DNA of 60,000 bases from Lineus longissimus (Eukaryota > Nemertea > Pilidiophora > Heteronemertea > Lineidae). The position numbers were made by a program, and so were the translations under genes. The stretch is from positions 7,814,001-7,874,000 of the forward strand of contig NC_088319.1 of the NCBI RefSeq assembly GCF_910592395.1, given 5' to 3'. The first letter of the stretch is position 1, and the number at the start of each line of letters is the position of its first letter. The notes under the pieces were generated by a model that was not told where the DNA came from, did no database searches, and worked only from the letters and a program-made list of their open reading frames with translations. Below, piece after piece: positions 31,369-42,300 of the stretch.

Positions 31369-31901
31369 GCACGCCTGTCATAAATCAGCAGTGATGAGCT
31401 TAGCCCGATATGGAACATTCTTCAGAAACTCAAGCGAGGGAAGTCTGCTCATTAGCATATCTCGCGCACTGCTCCTTCTTGTCAAACATCGTAGTGAAAT
31501 CGTAATGGAAAACGTCTGGCTTTGCGCCAGACGTTGAGACTAATAAGTGAAGAACTAATAGGTAAAGAACTTCTACTTGCGCGAGACTGCTCTGATAAAA
31601 TTATCATTGCAGAGACTACGGTGACGTACACATATATTTTTTACAATCAAAAATGCCCTCAAAAGACGACATGGAATGATTATTTTATTGATATTTCCTA
31701 CTATATACCTTCCAATTATCACTTTATACAAATAGATCGGCGTTAGGTCGCATGCTTTTCTTTCCTGGTGACACTATAAAGCAAAATAGTTGCAACCCCG
31801 TAAATGCGCTATAAGTCCAATAATAAGTGACGGTGACCCGTTATAAATGTTTCGCCAGCTTCGCTTTTTTGCCGCTACGCGGCGCGTTGGGCCCTTGCGT
31901 C
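31369..31901 (+). repeat. Family A repeat, copy 5, 3' part
   Basis: Begins at GCACGCCTGTCAT, the middle of the family, and runs to the normal 3' end (GGGCCCTTGCGTC). The 3' GC-rich hairpin is preserved. The 5' palindrome is absent. Confidence 0.8.
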
Positions 31902-32249
31902 AAGTGTAAAGTGGTCTCATTCAGATGGCGCAGTGCGTTTAATGCTGCAATGTTCGAGAAATGAATTAGGCCTATATGGGGTCAATGATTGCATTGTGTC
32001 ATTGGGCATTGCGCTATTAAAGGGGCTTGGATGTCATTCTTGTATTTATGGATAGGATGTCTTGTGTGGCAAGGCTTTGGGTGCATGAAATCTGTTAGTA
32101 ATCAGCGAATAATTGGTCTTGCAAGGAAGGAATACATTCAATAATTATCTTTTAATGTTTTAAGATGGTAGTACATGTGTACTGTATTGGCCTATTTTAG
32201 GAGGGCGCCGTGTAGGGCGCTGAAAAATTGCCAAAAAGGGCCTTAAAAG

Positions 32250-33835
32250 GCCAACCCAGGGGTCATTGTGCGCTCCTATGGTCACTTGCACTTGCCCCTG
32301 GTATCATGTTGAGCTAAAACATATTTAATTGGTCAACGAATGAAGCAAAAAATAAATACGAACGAGTTTTGCTCATCAGAGATTGATACTCTCGTGTTGG
32401 ATGAATCCTTGGCCGCCATGATAGCTGCTATGACCTGAATACCGACCTCTGGCCTACCTATGTAAAACACATAGGTAGGTATGTAAAACACGATTTGATT
32501 AGTCGATTTTGTCGAAGTGAGTTTTGTCGAAGTCAATTTTGTCGAAATGAGTTTTGTCGAAATCAACTTTGTCGAAGTCTTTGTTGAGTTTTGTCGAAGT
32601 CAAGTTTTATTGAAGTGAGTTTTGTCGAAGTAAGTTTTGTCGAATGAGCCTTCTGGGCTTTCGTAGTCTACATAACCATTACTATTATGCGATCACAAAT
32701 CAATTGACGGAATGATAGAATTTCATGGACACGGATAATATATGAGCTAATGCTGATATAAAAAATTAATTGCCTCTGCAAGAAAATTGCGTCATTTAGT
32801 CTGGCCATGCGGGCACTCCGAGCAAAATAGAACCGAAGAAGCACGTGTTAAAAATCCAAATCGCGCGAGCACTGTTAACATTATTATTTCAAAATCACTT
32901 TTGATAATTTATTTTTATATTTGAGCATAAGGCTTATGTATACATCCTGAGATAATTGGTCAATTTTGCAATTATTTGGTAGGCTGTAAACGGTTTTTGG
33001 TCATGTAGAAACAGTGTTGACACGTAGTGCCCGGGTCATAGGTCACCGCTAGATTCTGGTGGTGACGATCGATACGATTGGAAATGACGTACACGAGTAT
33101 TCAGGGTCTAGTGTTGCAGCCATTTTGAATGCTAATCAAGTACACCCCGGATGCAGAGGTTGGTAAAAAGCAACCTCGTTTACCGAGGGGTCATTGCGCG
33201 CTCCTGTGGTCACTTACACTACCCCTGCTATCATGTTGAGCTAAAACATTGATTGGTCAACGAATAACGCTTGACATGCAAATAAGATGTAAATAATGTT
33301 TTGACACTTGGCATATTCATGGTATTTTGAATCGGCGAAAAGGGCGGCATTGTCAGTCCACATAAGCATTTACCCTTATGCGATCACAAATCGATTGACG
33401 GTATAATGGAACTTGATGGACACGGATTATGAAAATAATGCTGATATAAAAAATTAATTGCCTCTACCAGAAAACTGCGTCATTTAGACGGGCCATGGGG
33501 GCACTCCGAGCAAAATAGATGCGAAGAAGCGTGTTTCAAGATCCCTTTCGATAATTTATTTTTATATTTAAGTATAAGGCTTCTATTCTGTATTTGCCCT
33601 GAGATAATTGCTCAATATTTTGCAATTATTTGGTCGGCTACAAACGGTTTTGGTCATGATGAAACAGTGCTGACACGTAATGCCCAAATAGACGGGTCAT
33701 AGGTTAAACATGCTACGATACCCCCAGATTCTAGCGGTGTCGAGTGATACGACGTACACGAGTATTCAGGGTCTAGTGGTGCAGCCATTTTGAATGCTAA
33801 TCAAATGGACCCCGGATGTAGAGGTTGCGTAAAAG
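32250..33835 (+). repeat. Large degenerate tandem duplication
   Basis: Two copies (about 32250-33165 and 33175-33835) share long blocks, for example ATCATGTTGAGCTAAAACAT, ATGCGATCACAAATC and ACGTACACGAGTATTCAGGG. The left copy carries an extra insertion with the TTTTGTCGAAGT array. The copies differ by many substitutions and indels, so the duplication is old. No coding sequence is recognised. Confidence 0.75.
32453..32648. repeat. TTTTGTCGAAGT short-repeat array with a palindrome
   Basis: A palindrome (CCTACCTATGTAAAACACAT and continuing) at 32453-32479 is followed by about ten degenerate copies of a 12-15 bp unit around TTTTGTCGAA. It resembles in style the TTCGAGATTCAAAA arms of the fold-back at 46.4-47.1 kb. 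This is probably one arm of a fold-back transposon. Confidence 0.6.
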
Positions 33836-34234
33836 GGGGAGAATTGGGCCGTAAGGGCAATATTACAAAACACAAATTCTTCAGGGTACCTTCGGTTAGC
33901 CCAATACAGTATACATGTACTGGAGCCCTCCAATTAGCACTGCACGGATTACATGGTACAAATTTGAAATCGTTGAAGTCTTTGTTTGCTTTGATGGTAA
34001 AATGTAGGAATTATTTTGGCAGCCCCTTTGTTTGATTTTTTCTACGTTTTACCATGTTTCAAGTGATACGTTGATTATTTCAGTTCTGCAAGTTAGTATA
34101 GGTGTCGCAATGTTGTGTAAAAAGTGCACCGGCCAATAATTTTTCCTCGACGGAATACATCGGAATATGTGACATTTCATGTTTTTTTACAAACGGTTTA
34201 GTTTTTAAAGCTTTTACCAAATGGCAAACTACGG
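33836..34234. other. No feature recognised
   Basis: Ordinary AT-rich sequence. An 81-codon ORF at 33790-34035 has no domain signature. Confidence 0.35.
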
Positions 34235-34640
34235 TAACCATAGTGGATAGTCGGCCTTCTATTATTGCATTTTAATACACTTTAAAAAACACTTCGAGCG
34301 AAATGCCTGTTATCACATCTGCCTATACTGGTGTACATACTACACAACACAGCGCATGTAATAATCTTCACAATTTAGACACATATGGTAGAAATAAGCG
34401 CAATGTTTTCCGTATTTTAGGCATAGGGCTACAAAAACACGGATTTCTCTACTTGATTATTAGGACACCTATATCGATATAAACCTATCAACATATGTGT
34501 TCAAGTTATCAGAGAAATATCTACCAGCGAATCCGCGTCGAGTGCCACAGAACAGGAAATATTCGCTATTGAATCTGCCCGTTTTGTTGTTGTCGTCTGC
34601 TTGCGCTATGGTAACCATAGTGAGCAGTGGGTGAGTTCAC
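34235..34640 (+). repeat. Family B internal fragment
   Basis: Matches 27520-27740 and 28586-28680 (for example GCATAGGGCTACAAAAACAC and TATCACATCT) but lacks the family A insertion present there. It gives a near-uninterrupted version of the family B interior, bounded by short inverted words around GGTAACCATAGTG. Confidence 0.65.
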
Positions 34641-35027
34641 ATAGCCGAATAAACTTGGTGTTAGATGTTAGTGTAACAGATTTGTCGCAGATATGTTACA
34701 CTAATTATGAATATGAACTGGTTTGTGTTACATGTGTGTTTGTGTTGATGTTAGTGTAACTGATATATTGAGAAAATCACAACATGATATGTAGGCCTCA
34801 CCTCGCAGCTTTATAATGCACACCATTCCCAAAGAAAAATATTTCGAGAACATTTCAGAGACCGCATATGAAAAGAAAATCGTATACACTAGTGGGAGGT
34901 TTTTCCGAGTTATGAACGGTTTCTTTAACTTTTTCCTGACCTTTTTCCTTTTTCTCCGACATTGTCCGACTTTTCCAAAAGATCGGATGTCCATCCTGAA
35001 CTGTGAAAAAAAACCTAGGTCTTCCCA

Positions 35028-35880
35028 AAGTAGGCCATTAATTAAAGATCAAAGGCCTCAATTAAATGGGGTTAATGAGGTGTGATGCAAATACCCAGAG
35101 TGACCCTAGTTGTGAATACTAATTACTTCCTCCCCATTGGACCCTTTGCATGTCACACACGAGTGGATCTCGGTTTGGGCACTCCATGTTTAAATTAAGC
35201 AGGGTAGATTTTTACGAAAATAGGCCTATTTTGATGGCATTGCCTCATGTGAATTAAATATATTTTTGGTGTACTGAACTGTGTTATTTACAAAATATTT
35301 ACAGTATCTATTTGCATAATACAGACCAATACTTACATGTAAGTTCAATGTTGCGTGGTGTCTTCGGTTGGGCCACGGGCCACTGGGAAGTCGTCGATGT
35401 AGTTTTACTTTCCACATGTCTTGAATAAAGTTGTTAGATTTTAGCCAGCATAATTATCTCCTCACTGTGTCTTCTCATCGATCATCTTACTTGACGAAAC
35501 ATTCAATACCAAAAAACAGTTGTTTACATTAAAGAAATTCTTGAATTGTACACCATGCTCAGATCTATTTGCAAAATTGATTGTATCAATAATTTCCCTT
35601 TCAGTTCAGGAATAATGTCATTCAATTGCAAAACATAATTACTAGCCAATAATTTGAAACTTTGAAATTGAATTACAATTGTGTTTTATCTAGTATTACA
35701 TACGAAGTCCCCCCTGTTTAAACATGGAGTGGCCCAAGCCAGATGCACTCATGTGTGACATGCAAATGGTCCAAAGGGGAGGAAGTAATTAGTATGCACA
35801 CCTAGGGTCGCTCTGGGTGTTTGCGTCACACCTCATTAACCCCATTTAACAAAGGACTTTGATGTTTACGGGCCTACTAT
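35028..35880. mobile_element. ~850-bp element with ~180-bp inverted repeats
   Basis: The arms (about 35028-35212 and 35707-35880) are inverted copies; shared blocks include GGGGTTAATGAGGTGTGA, ACTAATTACTTCCTCCCC and TTTGCATGTCACACA. The outermost bases read TAGGCC at both ends. The 500-bp interior is AT-rich without an ORF. It is a non-autonomous DNA transposon of unknown superfamily. Confidence 0.7.
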
Positions 35881-35929
35881 ATGTAATACACCCAGTCATA
35901 AATGATTTTTACGGTAGTCATAAATACAC

Positions 35930-36246
35930 TAATCAAAGCTATAAAACATTTCTTCGGTGGCTGGGAAAGGACATGGCGATTTTTGTTTCTTCAATGACAC
36001 CTTTTTTGTGAATCTCAGGCGCCTGACTTAGTAACTTAGGTGCCTGACTTATTAACTCAGGCAGTTGACTTACTATTTCAGGCGCCTGACTAACGAAAAC
36101 GAGGCTGGTGAGTTCCAGATGGATGCCATTGCGGCTGAGATAGTAAGTCAGGCCCCTGAGATAAAAAATAAAACATCGTCATTGAAGAAAAAAAATCACC
36201 ATGTCCTTTCCCAGCCAACGTACTTCACTGTAGAAGCTTTGAAACT
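35930..36246. mobile_element. Short fold-back element, CAGGCGCCTGACT words
   Basis: The arms at about 35930-36030 and 36150-36246 are inverted (GGCTGGGAAAGGACATGG and its complement). Between them the palindromic word AGGCGCCTGA and variants recur with TTAGTAACT-like spacers. The short ORF across it is a by-product. Confidence 0.65.
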
Positions 36247-36455
36247 GTTAGACCAATAATTCGTCCCCAAAAGGGACGAAGTGCGAGGTGCCTATTGCGA
36301 AAATGATTGGTTGACGAAACAATGGCCTGATTGGTTGGCTAGCCTTGTGACGTCAAACTATTTTTACGCCGAGGGTTTTTCCTGTTTTTCATCATGGCTA
36401 AAGCTTAAATGCGTTTGGGCTGTATTCCTTTAGGCTCGATGTACAGCGTAGCGGA

Positions 36456-36969
36456 TCGAGGCTATATAACTCGAGGCTATATAACTCGAGGCTATACAAC
36501 TCGAGGCTATACAACTCGAGGCTACACAACTCGAGGCTACACAACTCGAGGCTACACAACTCGAGGCTACACAACTCGAGGCTACACAACTCGAGGCTAC
36601 ACAACTCGAGGCTACACAACTCGAGGCTACACAACTCGAGGCTACACAACTCGAGGCTACACAACTCGAGGCTACACAACTCGAGGCTACACAACTCGAG
36701 GCTACACAACTCGAGGCTACACAACTCGAGGCTACACAACTCGAGGCTACACAACTCGAGGCTACACAACTCGAGGCTACACAACTCGAGGCTACACAAC
36801 TCGAGGCTACACAACTCGAGGCTACACAACTCGAGGCTACACAACTCGAGCCTGTACAACTCGAGCCTGTACAACTCGAGCCTGTACAACTCGAGGCTGT
36901 ACAACTCGAGGCTGTACAACTCGAGGCTATTCAACTCGAGGCTATACAACTCGAGGCTATGAAACTCTT
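36456..36969. repeat. 15-bp minisatellite, about 34 copies
   Basis: The unit is GGCTACACAACTCGA. The first units have TATATA or TATACA, the last have TGTACA, and the centre is nearly uniform. Because 15 is a multiple of 3, five of six reading frames stay open, giving pentapeptide repeats (GYTTR on plus, SLELC on minus). There is no other evidence of coding. It is not a CRISPR array: there are no spacers. Confidence 0.95.
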
Positions 36970-37053
36970 TATTCGGCCCTGACGGAGGTAGTAACTCACA
37001 CAACAGGTGTGAGTCTAATGGTGTGTATGTATATAAATGTCAAAATTCATTTC

Positions 37054-37657
37054 TGTAGCAATTTCCACAACTCGCGCCATTCATGTTTTAATCATTGATC
37101 CTTACCGAGGCCACTCATTGTGTGTTATGCGTAATTCACTTGTAAATAAACACATTCATGTTTTAATCCTTGAGTTTACTCTTTCTTTGTTGTTATATAA
37201 TTGGGTGGAGGTTTGGTGTAGGGTTTGCTTGTATGGAAGGTGATTGGAGTGAGTTGAAGCTTGAGGTTGGTGAGGGTGAGAGGACTGACTGGTATTTGCT
37301 GTGGGGTAGGTTATATTTTGATGTAGTCTTTGATGAATTTGATGAATTAGATTATTTGATAAGGTTAGCTCGTGGATAGACTTTATTGATGTTGGGTTTA
37401 GAGACAAATTGAGTTTTGGTGTGTGGTTGAAGTTTGATACCCCGGTTTTGATACGTCCTCTGAAGTAGTATAATGCGAAGATGCCAAAGTTAGTAATTGT
37501 AGTGAGCGTGTATACATGTATATCCTGTGTAATTTGTATGTTTGGTTAATTGTAATTCATTTACTTTATGTGTTTCAGTTTTTCCGAGTTTGAAATAAAC
37601 CTGCTGTGATAAAGATACTCGAGTTGGTTGGTTGAGTTTGAGACCTGGATCCTTACA
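37054..37657 (+). repeat. 5' LTR of LTR retrotransposon 1
   Basis: 604 bp beginning TGTAGC and ending TTACA. It has a TATA-like TTATATAATT near 37191 and a polyadenylation-like AATAAA near 37599. It differs from the 3' LTR by few substitutions and a 17-bp segment that the 3' copy lacks. It is followed at once by TTGGCGACC, a common primer-binding-site start in animal Ty3/gypsy elements. Confidence 0.9.
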
Positions 37658-38603
37658 TTGGCGACCTTCCCAGGACTGCAGTACGGCAGTGCTGCAGCGT
37701 ATGCAGAGAAGAGTGTGCAGTTCATGCAGAGGATATACGGTTGTACCCGAGTCACGTGTCGATGAATGAAATCATATAAGTTAAACATCTGCAGAAGACG
37801 AATTCGCATAACGTAGATCGAAAAGCGCTTAACTATTGTTGTAGTACCGGTGTAATGTTTTTGAGTGTTTCTATTTTTGAGTGTTTCCCTTCATTGTTTG
37901 GGAACGCTAAAAGATAGATTGACAAGTTTTTCTGTGTTTCCCCCTATTGAAAAGTCATGGCCTCTCTAGCTGCCTATTGTTTGGAAACACTGACACATGG
38001 GAAACAACCACAGATGTTACACCGGTACAGAATCGCGTCGTGTTATGTTACATGTATCTCATAAGTGTGAACAGTATATCTCGTGAGCTCTTGGACAAAC
38101 GAACACTCAGTTGTTGAAATACACCGGAGGACTCGACAGGAAAAACCTGCAGCAATTATTTGCCTTCTTTCAAATAAACGAATGTATTGTGAAATGTAAA
38201 TGTGAAATGACATGTAAATGTGAAATGTATTTGTTAAATGTGATTGTAATGTAATATGCGACTTTTTTTTTAAAAAGAAAGGAAAGGTTTAACGGTCTGC
38301 GTGCATGTGTATGTGTGTGTCAGTCCTCAGTTGCTTGAAAAAAAAGTGTGTCAGAATTGTGTGTCATTGTTCGTGTGAATAGTAACGGGTGCAGACTTAG
38401 ATTTCAGAGGAAAAAAAATTCATAGCAAAACCTAGCTTATAAGTCATATCATTAATGCATGCATATGTGTGTCATGATGACACAACTATGTAGGCGTTGA
38501 TGGAATAGCTATATCAAAGCGAGATAAGTCTGACGTCGTAGGGATTAAGTAGTCAAGTTTTGTGTTAATAAGTATAAGTTCCTAGTTTGAGTACGCCGCA
38601 CAC

Positions 38604-40223
38604 ATGGCAACGTTAGATGACTTCGCTCGTGCGGGCAAAGCACTTGGCCTTGATGTAAGAGATTTACGAGAGTTCATTAAGGATCAGCAACAGCTGGCCA
38701 GAGATGAGAGGGCTGAAAAGAGAGGGGAGATGAGGCTTCAAGCTGAAATGGATGACCGAGAAGCGACAAGAAGGGCAGATCTGGCCAAAATGGAGGCCGA
38801 AGCCAAAGCACGAGAACTTGAACATGAACGCAAGTTGGAACCCCTGAAAGCTGGAGGAGGCCCCACGACCAAAACCAAGATGCCAAAACCACCGAAGTTA
38901 CCCACGTTTGATGAGGACCGAGATGATATGGATGGATACTTTCAACGCTTCGAGCGCTATGCGGAGGCGCAGTCGTGGCCGAGGGATCAGTGGGGAATAA
39001 GCTTGAGTGCCCTATTAAAAGAAAAAACACTTGATGTATACTCTCGATTGACAAGCACCGAGGCAATGGACTACGACAAGCTAAAAGCGGCATTGCTTAT
39101 ACGATTTGATCTAACTGTCGATGGGTTCCAAAAAAAGTTCAGAACCAGTAAACCATATTTTGGCGAAACATTCGGCCAGTTTGCAACAAGGCTTCGTAAC
39201 TACTTTGGCCGTTGGACAGAATTGGCGAAAGCCACCAGAACATGTGAGGGAGTAATTGACCTCGTGCTTAGAGAGCAGCTACTCCGTGTCTGTGGGTCTG
39301 AATTGAAATTGTTCCTCCGGGAGAGAGTCCCGGGTTCTACTAAGGACATGGCAGCCTTGGCTGATCAATTTCGTGAGGCCAAGGGAGGAAACATCCTCAA
39401 TATACTTTTCCATCCAGTGCGAAATACCAACCCTGATCAGGGTAAGGCCAACGACTTACCTGGGAAGCGTCGAGACACCAAGATTACGCCAAGAGATACT
39501 CGAGAATGCTATTACTGCCACAGAATAGGACACGTATCTAGGTTTTGCCCAAAGCGTTTGTCTGCGGCAAGTCTTGAGACAGAGAGGGGGGCGGAAACCA
39601 CTGGAGTGGATGATAGTGCTGAAGTATCATTCTGTTTGACCATCACCAAAAGTACCGTCCTCGATTCTACTGCAGGCGAGAATGCTAAGATTACGCAAAG
39701 AGAGAGCCGAGACATCAAGATTCCGCCAAGAGATACTCGAGAATGCTATTACTGCCACAGAATGGGACACATATCTTGGTTTTGCCTAAAGCGTTTGTCT
39801 GCGGCAAGCCTTGAGACAGAGAGGGGGGCGGAAACCACTGGAGTGGATGATAGTGCTGAAGTATCATTCTGTTTGACCAGCACCAAAAGTACAGTCCTCG
39901 ACTCTACTGCAGGCGAGAATGCTACTCTGTCGTCCATGTCACCTGCTTATATGTGTGCTTCCCCAGCGTGTGGACTAATGCCAGTCTTTTCGGGACTTGT
40001 CGAGGGAAGAGCTAAATTTGTTTCTGTCCTGAGAGACACGGGATGTAGTGGTGTGGTCATTTATTCAATTGTAGTGGTGTGGTCATATTGTGGATTTCTT
40101 CCAGAGGCTCCGGGTTGGTGGTTTGACGGCAAGACCATCAAAGATCTTTATTGGATATACCAATTTGGACTGCCTTGGACATCTCGTGGGAGAAGATACC
40201 CTGAGGCCCATGCCAAGGTCTAG
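38604..40223 (+). CDS. Gag polyprotein with duplicated zinc knuckle
   Basis: A 539-codon ORF. Residues 20-90 are a charged coiled-coil rich in Arg, Glu and Ala; residues 95-265 carry the capsid-like domain of Ty3/gypsy Gag ('KLPTFDEDRDDMDGYFQRF', 'QWGISLSALLKEK'). Two CCHC knuckles, CYYCHRIGHVSRFC at about residue 302 and CYYCHRMGHISWFC at about 381, lie in a perfect-frame 79-residue (237-bp) tandem duplication. Near residue 475 'RDTGCSG' is the start of an aspartic protease, after which the frame runs into unrelated or deleted sequence. Gag would assemble particles and bind RNA. The start ATG at 38604 follows a stop-free leader of ordinary composition. Confidence 0.85.
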   Translation: MATLDDFARAGKALGLDVRDLREFIKDQQQLARDERAEKRGEMRLQAEMDDREATRRADLAKMEAEAKARELEHERKLEPLKAGGGPTTKTKMPKPPKLPTFDEDRDDMDGYFQRFERYAEAQSWPRDQWGISLSALLKEKTLDVYSRLTSTEAMDYDKLKAALLIRFDLTVDGFQKKFRTSKPYFGETFGQFATRLRNYFGRWTELAKATRTCEGVIDLVLREQLLRVCGSELKLFLRERVPGSTKDMAALADQFREAKGGNILNILFHPVRNTNPDQGKANDLPGKRRDTKITPRDTRECYYCHRIGHVSRFCPKRLSAASLETERGAETTGVDDSAEVSFCLTITKSTVLDSTAGENAKITQRESRDIKIPPRDTRECYYCHRMGHISWFCLKRLSAASLETERGAETTGVDDSAEVSFCLTSTKSTVLDSTAGENATLSSMSPAYMCASPACGLMPVFSGLVEGRAKFVSVLRDTGCSGVVIYSIVVVWSYCGFLPEAPGWWFDGKTIKDLYWIYQFGLPWTSRGRRYPEAHAKV

Positions 40224-40552
40224 GTGCAGTACTTCTGCAGTTTTCGGGTGGAGTGAAACTGCCAGTGGCATATGCGAGCAAGAAACTGCTACCAAGAGAG
40301 ATGAATTACGCAACAATTGAGCTGGAGTGCTCGGCAGTCGTGTGGGAATCCATAAATTCCATCGCTACCTTTACGGAGTGGAGTTCATTCTAGAAACGGA
40401 CCATCGGCCATTGTCCTTCATTCCGTAGAAGAAATCCACAAATGGACGATTGATGCGATGGGCACTGTTGCTGCAGCCCGATCGGTTCACTATCCACGCG
40501 ATCAAGGGAATTGACAACGTCGCTGCCGATTACCTTAGTAGGATTGACTAAG
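40224..40552 (+). pseudogene. RNase H remnant of LTR retrotransposon 1
   Basis: Frames after the gag stop encode pieces typical of the Ty3/gypsy RNase H domain: 'LPVAYASKKLLPREMNYAT', then 'YLYGVEFILETDHRPLSFI', then 'GIDNVAADYLSRID'. There is a frameshift near 40350 and a stop near 40427. The preceding RT and following integrase are missing, so this marks the edges of the internal deletion. Confidence 0.8.
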
Positions 40553-40649
40553 ATTAGTTGAAGAAGTAGGAAGCAGTGATAGGCGACAAATTTGAGTGAA
40601 ATTGTTGTATTGGAGAAAAGTATGAACACTTTTTCCTAGGAGGGGCGTT

Positions 40650-41236
40650 TGTAACAATTTCCACTACTCGTGCCATTCATGTTTTAATCATTGATCCTTA
40701 CCGAGGCCACTCATTGTGTGTTATGCGTAATTCACTTGTAAATAAACACATTCATGTTTTAATCCTTGAGTTTACTCTTTCTTTGTCGTTATATAATTGG
40801 ATGGAGGTTTGGTGTAGGGTTTGCTTGTATGGAAGGTGATTGGAGTGAGTTGAAGCTTGAGGTTGGTGAGAGTGAGAGGACTGACTGGTATTTGCTGTGG
40901 GGTAGTCTTTGATGAATTTGATGAATTAGATTATTTGATAAGGTTAGCTTGTGGATAGACTTTATTGATGTTGGGTTTAGAGACAAATTGAGTCTTGGTG
41001 TGTGGTTGAAGTTTGATACCCCGGTTTTGATACGTCCTCTAAAGTAGTATAATGCGAAGATGCCAAAGTTAGTAATTGTAGTGAACGTGTATACATGTAT
41101 ATCCTGTGTAATTTGTATGTTTGGTTAATTGTAATTCATTTACTTTATGTGTTTCAGTTTTTCCGAGTTTGAAATAAACCTGCTGTGATAAAGATACTCG
41201 AGTTGGTTGGTTGAGTTTGAGACCTGGATTCTTATA
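40650..41236 (+). repeat. 3' LTR of LTR retrotransposon 1
   Basis: 587 bp starting TGTAAC and ending TTATA (TTACA in the 5' copy). It is colinear with the 5' LTR apart from a 17-bp gap near 40905 and scattered substitutions. Confidence 0.9.
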
Positions 41237-41241
41237 ATTTC

Positions 41242-41779
41242 TAATCCATGAATCTGAAAATTTGCGGTTGACCCATGACAGTTCTGGATTTTTTTTCGTG
41301 GACTGCTACCGTCAACTACCGTCCCTCTCAAGACTCAACGAAGGAATGCACCGAAGTACAGGTGTAAAAGGAGTGTATTGTCAACGAATGTGGTTAATAG
41401 TTTAGTTAGGGTAAGCTACATAATCTTCAACAAAGGAACTCGGCGACTCTATTCACTTTAACAAAAGGACCGGACTTAGATTCCGGGGACTTGCATTTCT
41501 TTTACACCGGCAGCGTCTGGAGCAAGTGGCGGCGGCGACGGAAAGAAAAAATGAATTGAAAAAAAAAACTTCGACAAGACGAGACGAAAATGTCAATGTT
41601 GGTATTTTGCACTTAAATCATTTCATTGTTCTGAAATTGATCGTTTGCTGTCGGTGAACGGATTAGATAATTGTGTACTACAGGGTGTGTCAAAAAATAA
41701 GTATATCCACCTTATTTATTTTCACGGGTGCGTCCCTAACAATAGCTATTTCATGAAGACTAAATGTCACGGTTCGGGT
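41242..41779. other. No gene recognised
   Basis: Flank of the LTR element. Nothing recognisable. Confidence 0.4.
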
Positions 41780-42300
41780 AAGCGATAGTATCAAAATTAA
41801 GGGTCACTTTACCTGTTGGGATTAGCTGTAGCATCAAAAGTATGGGTCATTGGTTGGAGATCAATAGCATCAAAATCAAAGGTCATGGTTGGAGTTAGCT
41901 ATATAAAGCATTATGCATTATGAGAAGGAAGGGTCATGGTTGAGATTAGCAATAGCGTGAAAAGGAAGGGTCATGGTTGGGTTTAGCTTTAGCATGATAA
42001 GGATGGCTAATTGTTGGAGTTAGCACCAGCACCAAAATCAAAGGTCATGGTTGTGTTAGCTATAGCACATGCGAAGGAAGGGTCATGGTTGGGGTTATCT
42101 GTAGCAAGAAAAGGCTGGGTAATTGTTGGGGTTAGCAATGACATCAATATCAAAGGTCATGGTTGGAGATAGCTCTAGCATGTATGAGAAGGAAGTGGCA
42201 TGGTTGAGGTTATCAATAGCAAGATGAAAAGGAAGCGTTATGGTTGGGATTTATAGCTGTAGCATGAAAAGGAAGGGTAATGATGGTTGTGGTTAGCGCA
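41780..42300 (+). repeat. Degenerate ~40-bp minisatellite
   Basis: About a dozen imperfect copies of a unit built from AGGGTCATGGTTGGGGTTAG and CTATAGCATGAAAAGGA. The units vary in length. Non-coding. Confidence 0.8.

Larger units (their letters stand above)
37054..41236 (+). mobile_element. LTR retrotransposon 1 (Ty3/gypsy), internally deleted
   Basis: Two LTRs of about 600 bp bound a 3-kb interior and the whole is flanked by ATTTC (37049-37053 and 41237-41241), a 5-bp target duplication. The interior carries a long gag ORF, a broken start of a protease and a fragment of RNase H; reverse transcriptase and integrase are gone. A purine-rich tract (CTAGGAGGGGCG) sits just before the 3' LTR. 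It is a non-autonomous, Gag-encoding deletion derivative. High LTR similarity suggests recent insertion. Confidence 0.9.

Noticed and set aside
36456-36969. Repeat array that could be taken for a CRISPR or a repeat protein
   Set aside because: Units are contiguous 15-mers without spacers, and frames are open only because 15 is divisible by 3.
38677-39093. Minus-strand ORF in gag
   Set aside because: Antisense shadow of the charged coiled-coil and capsid region.
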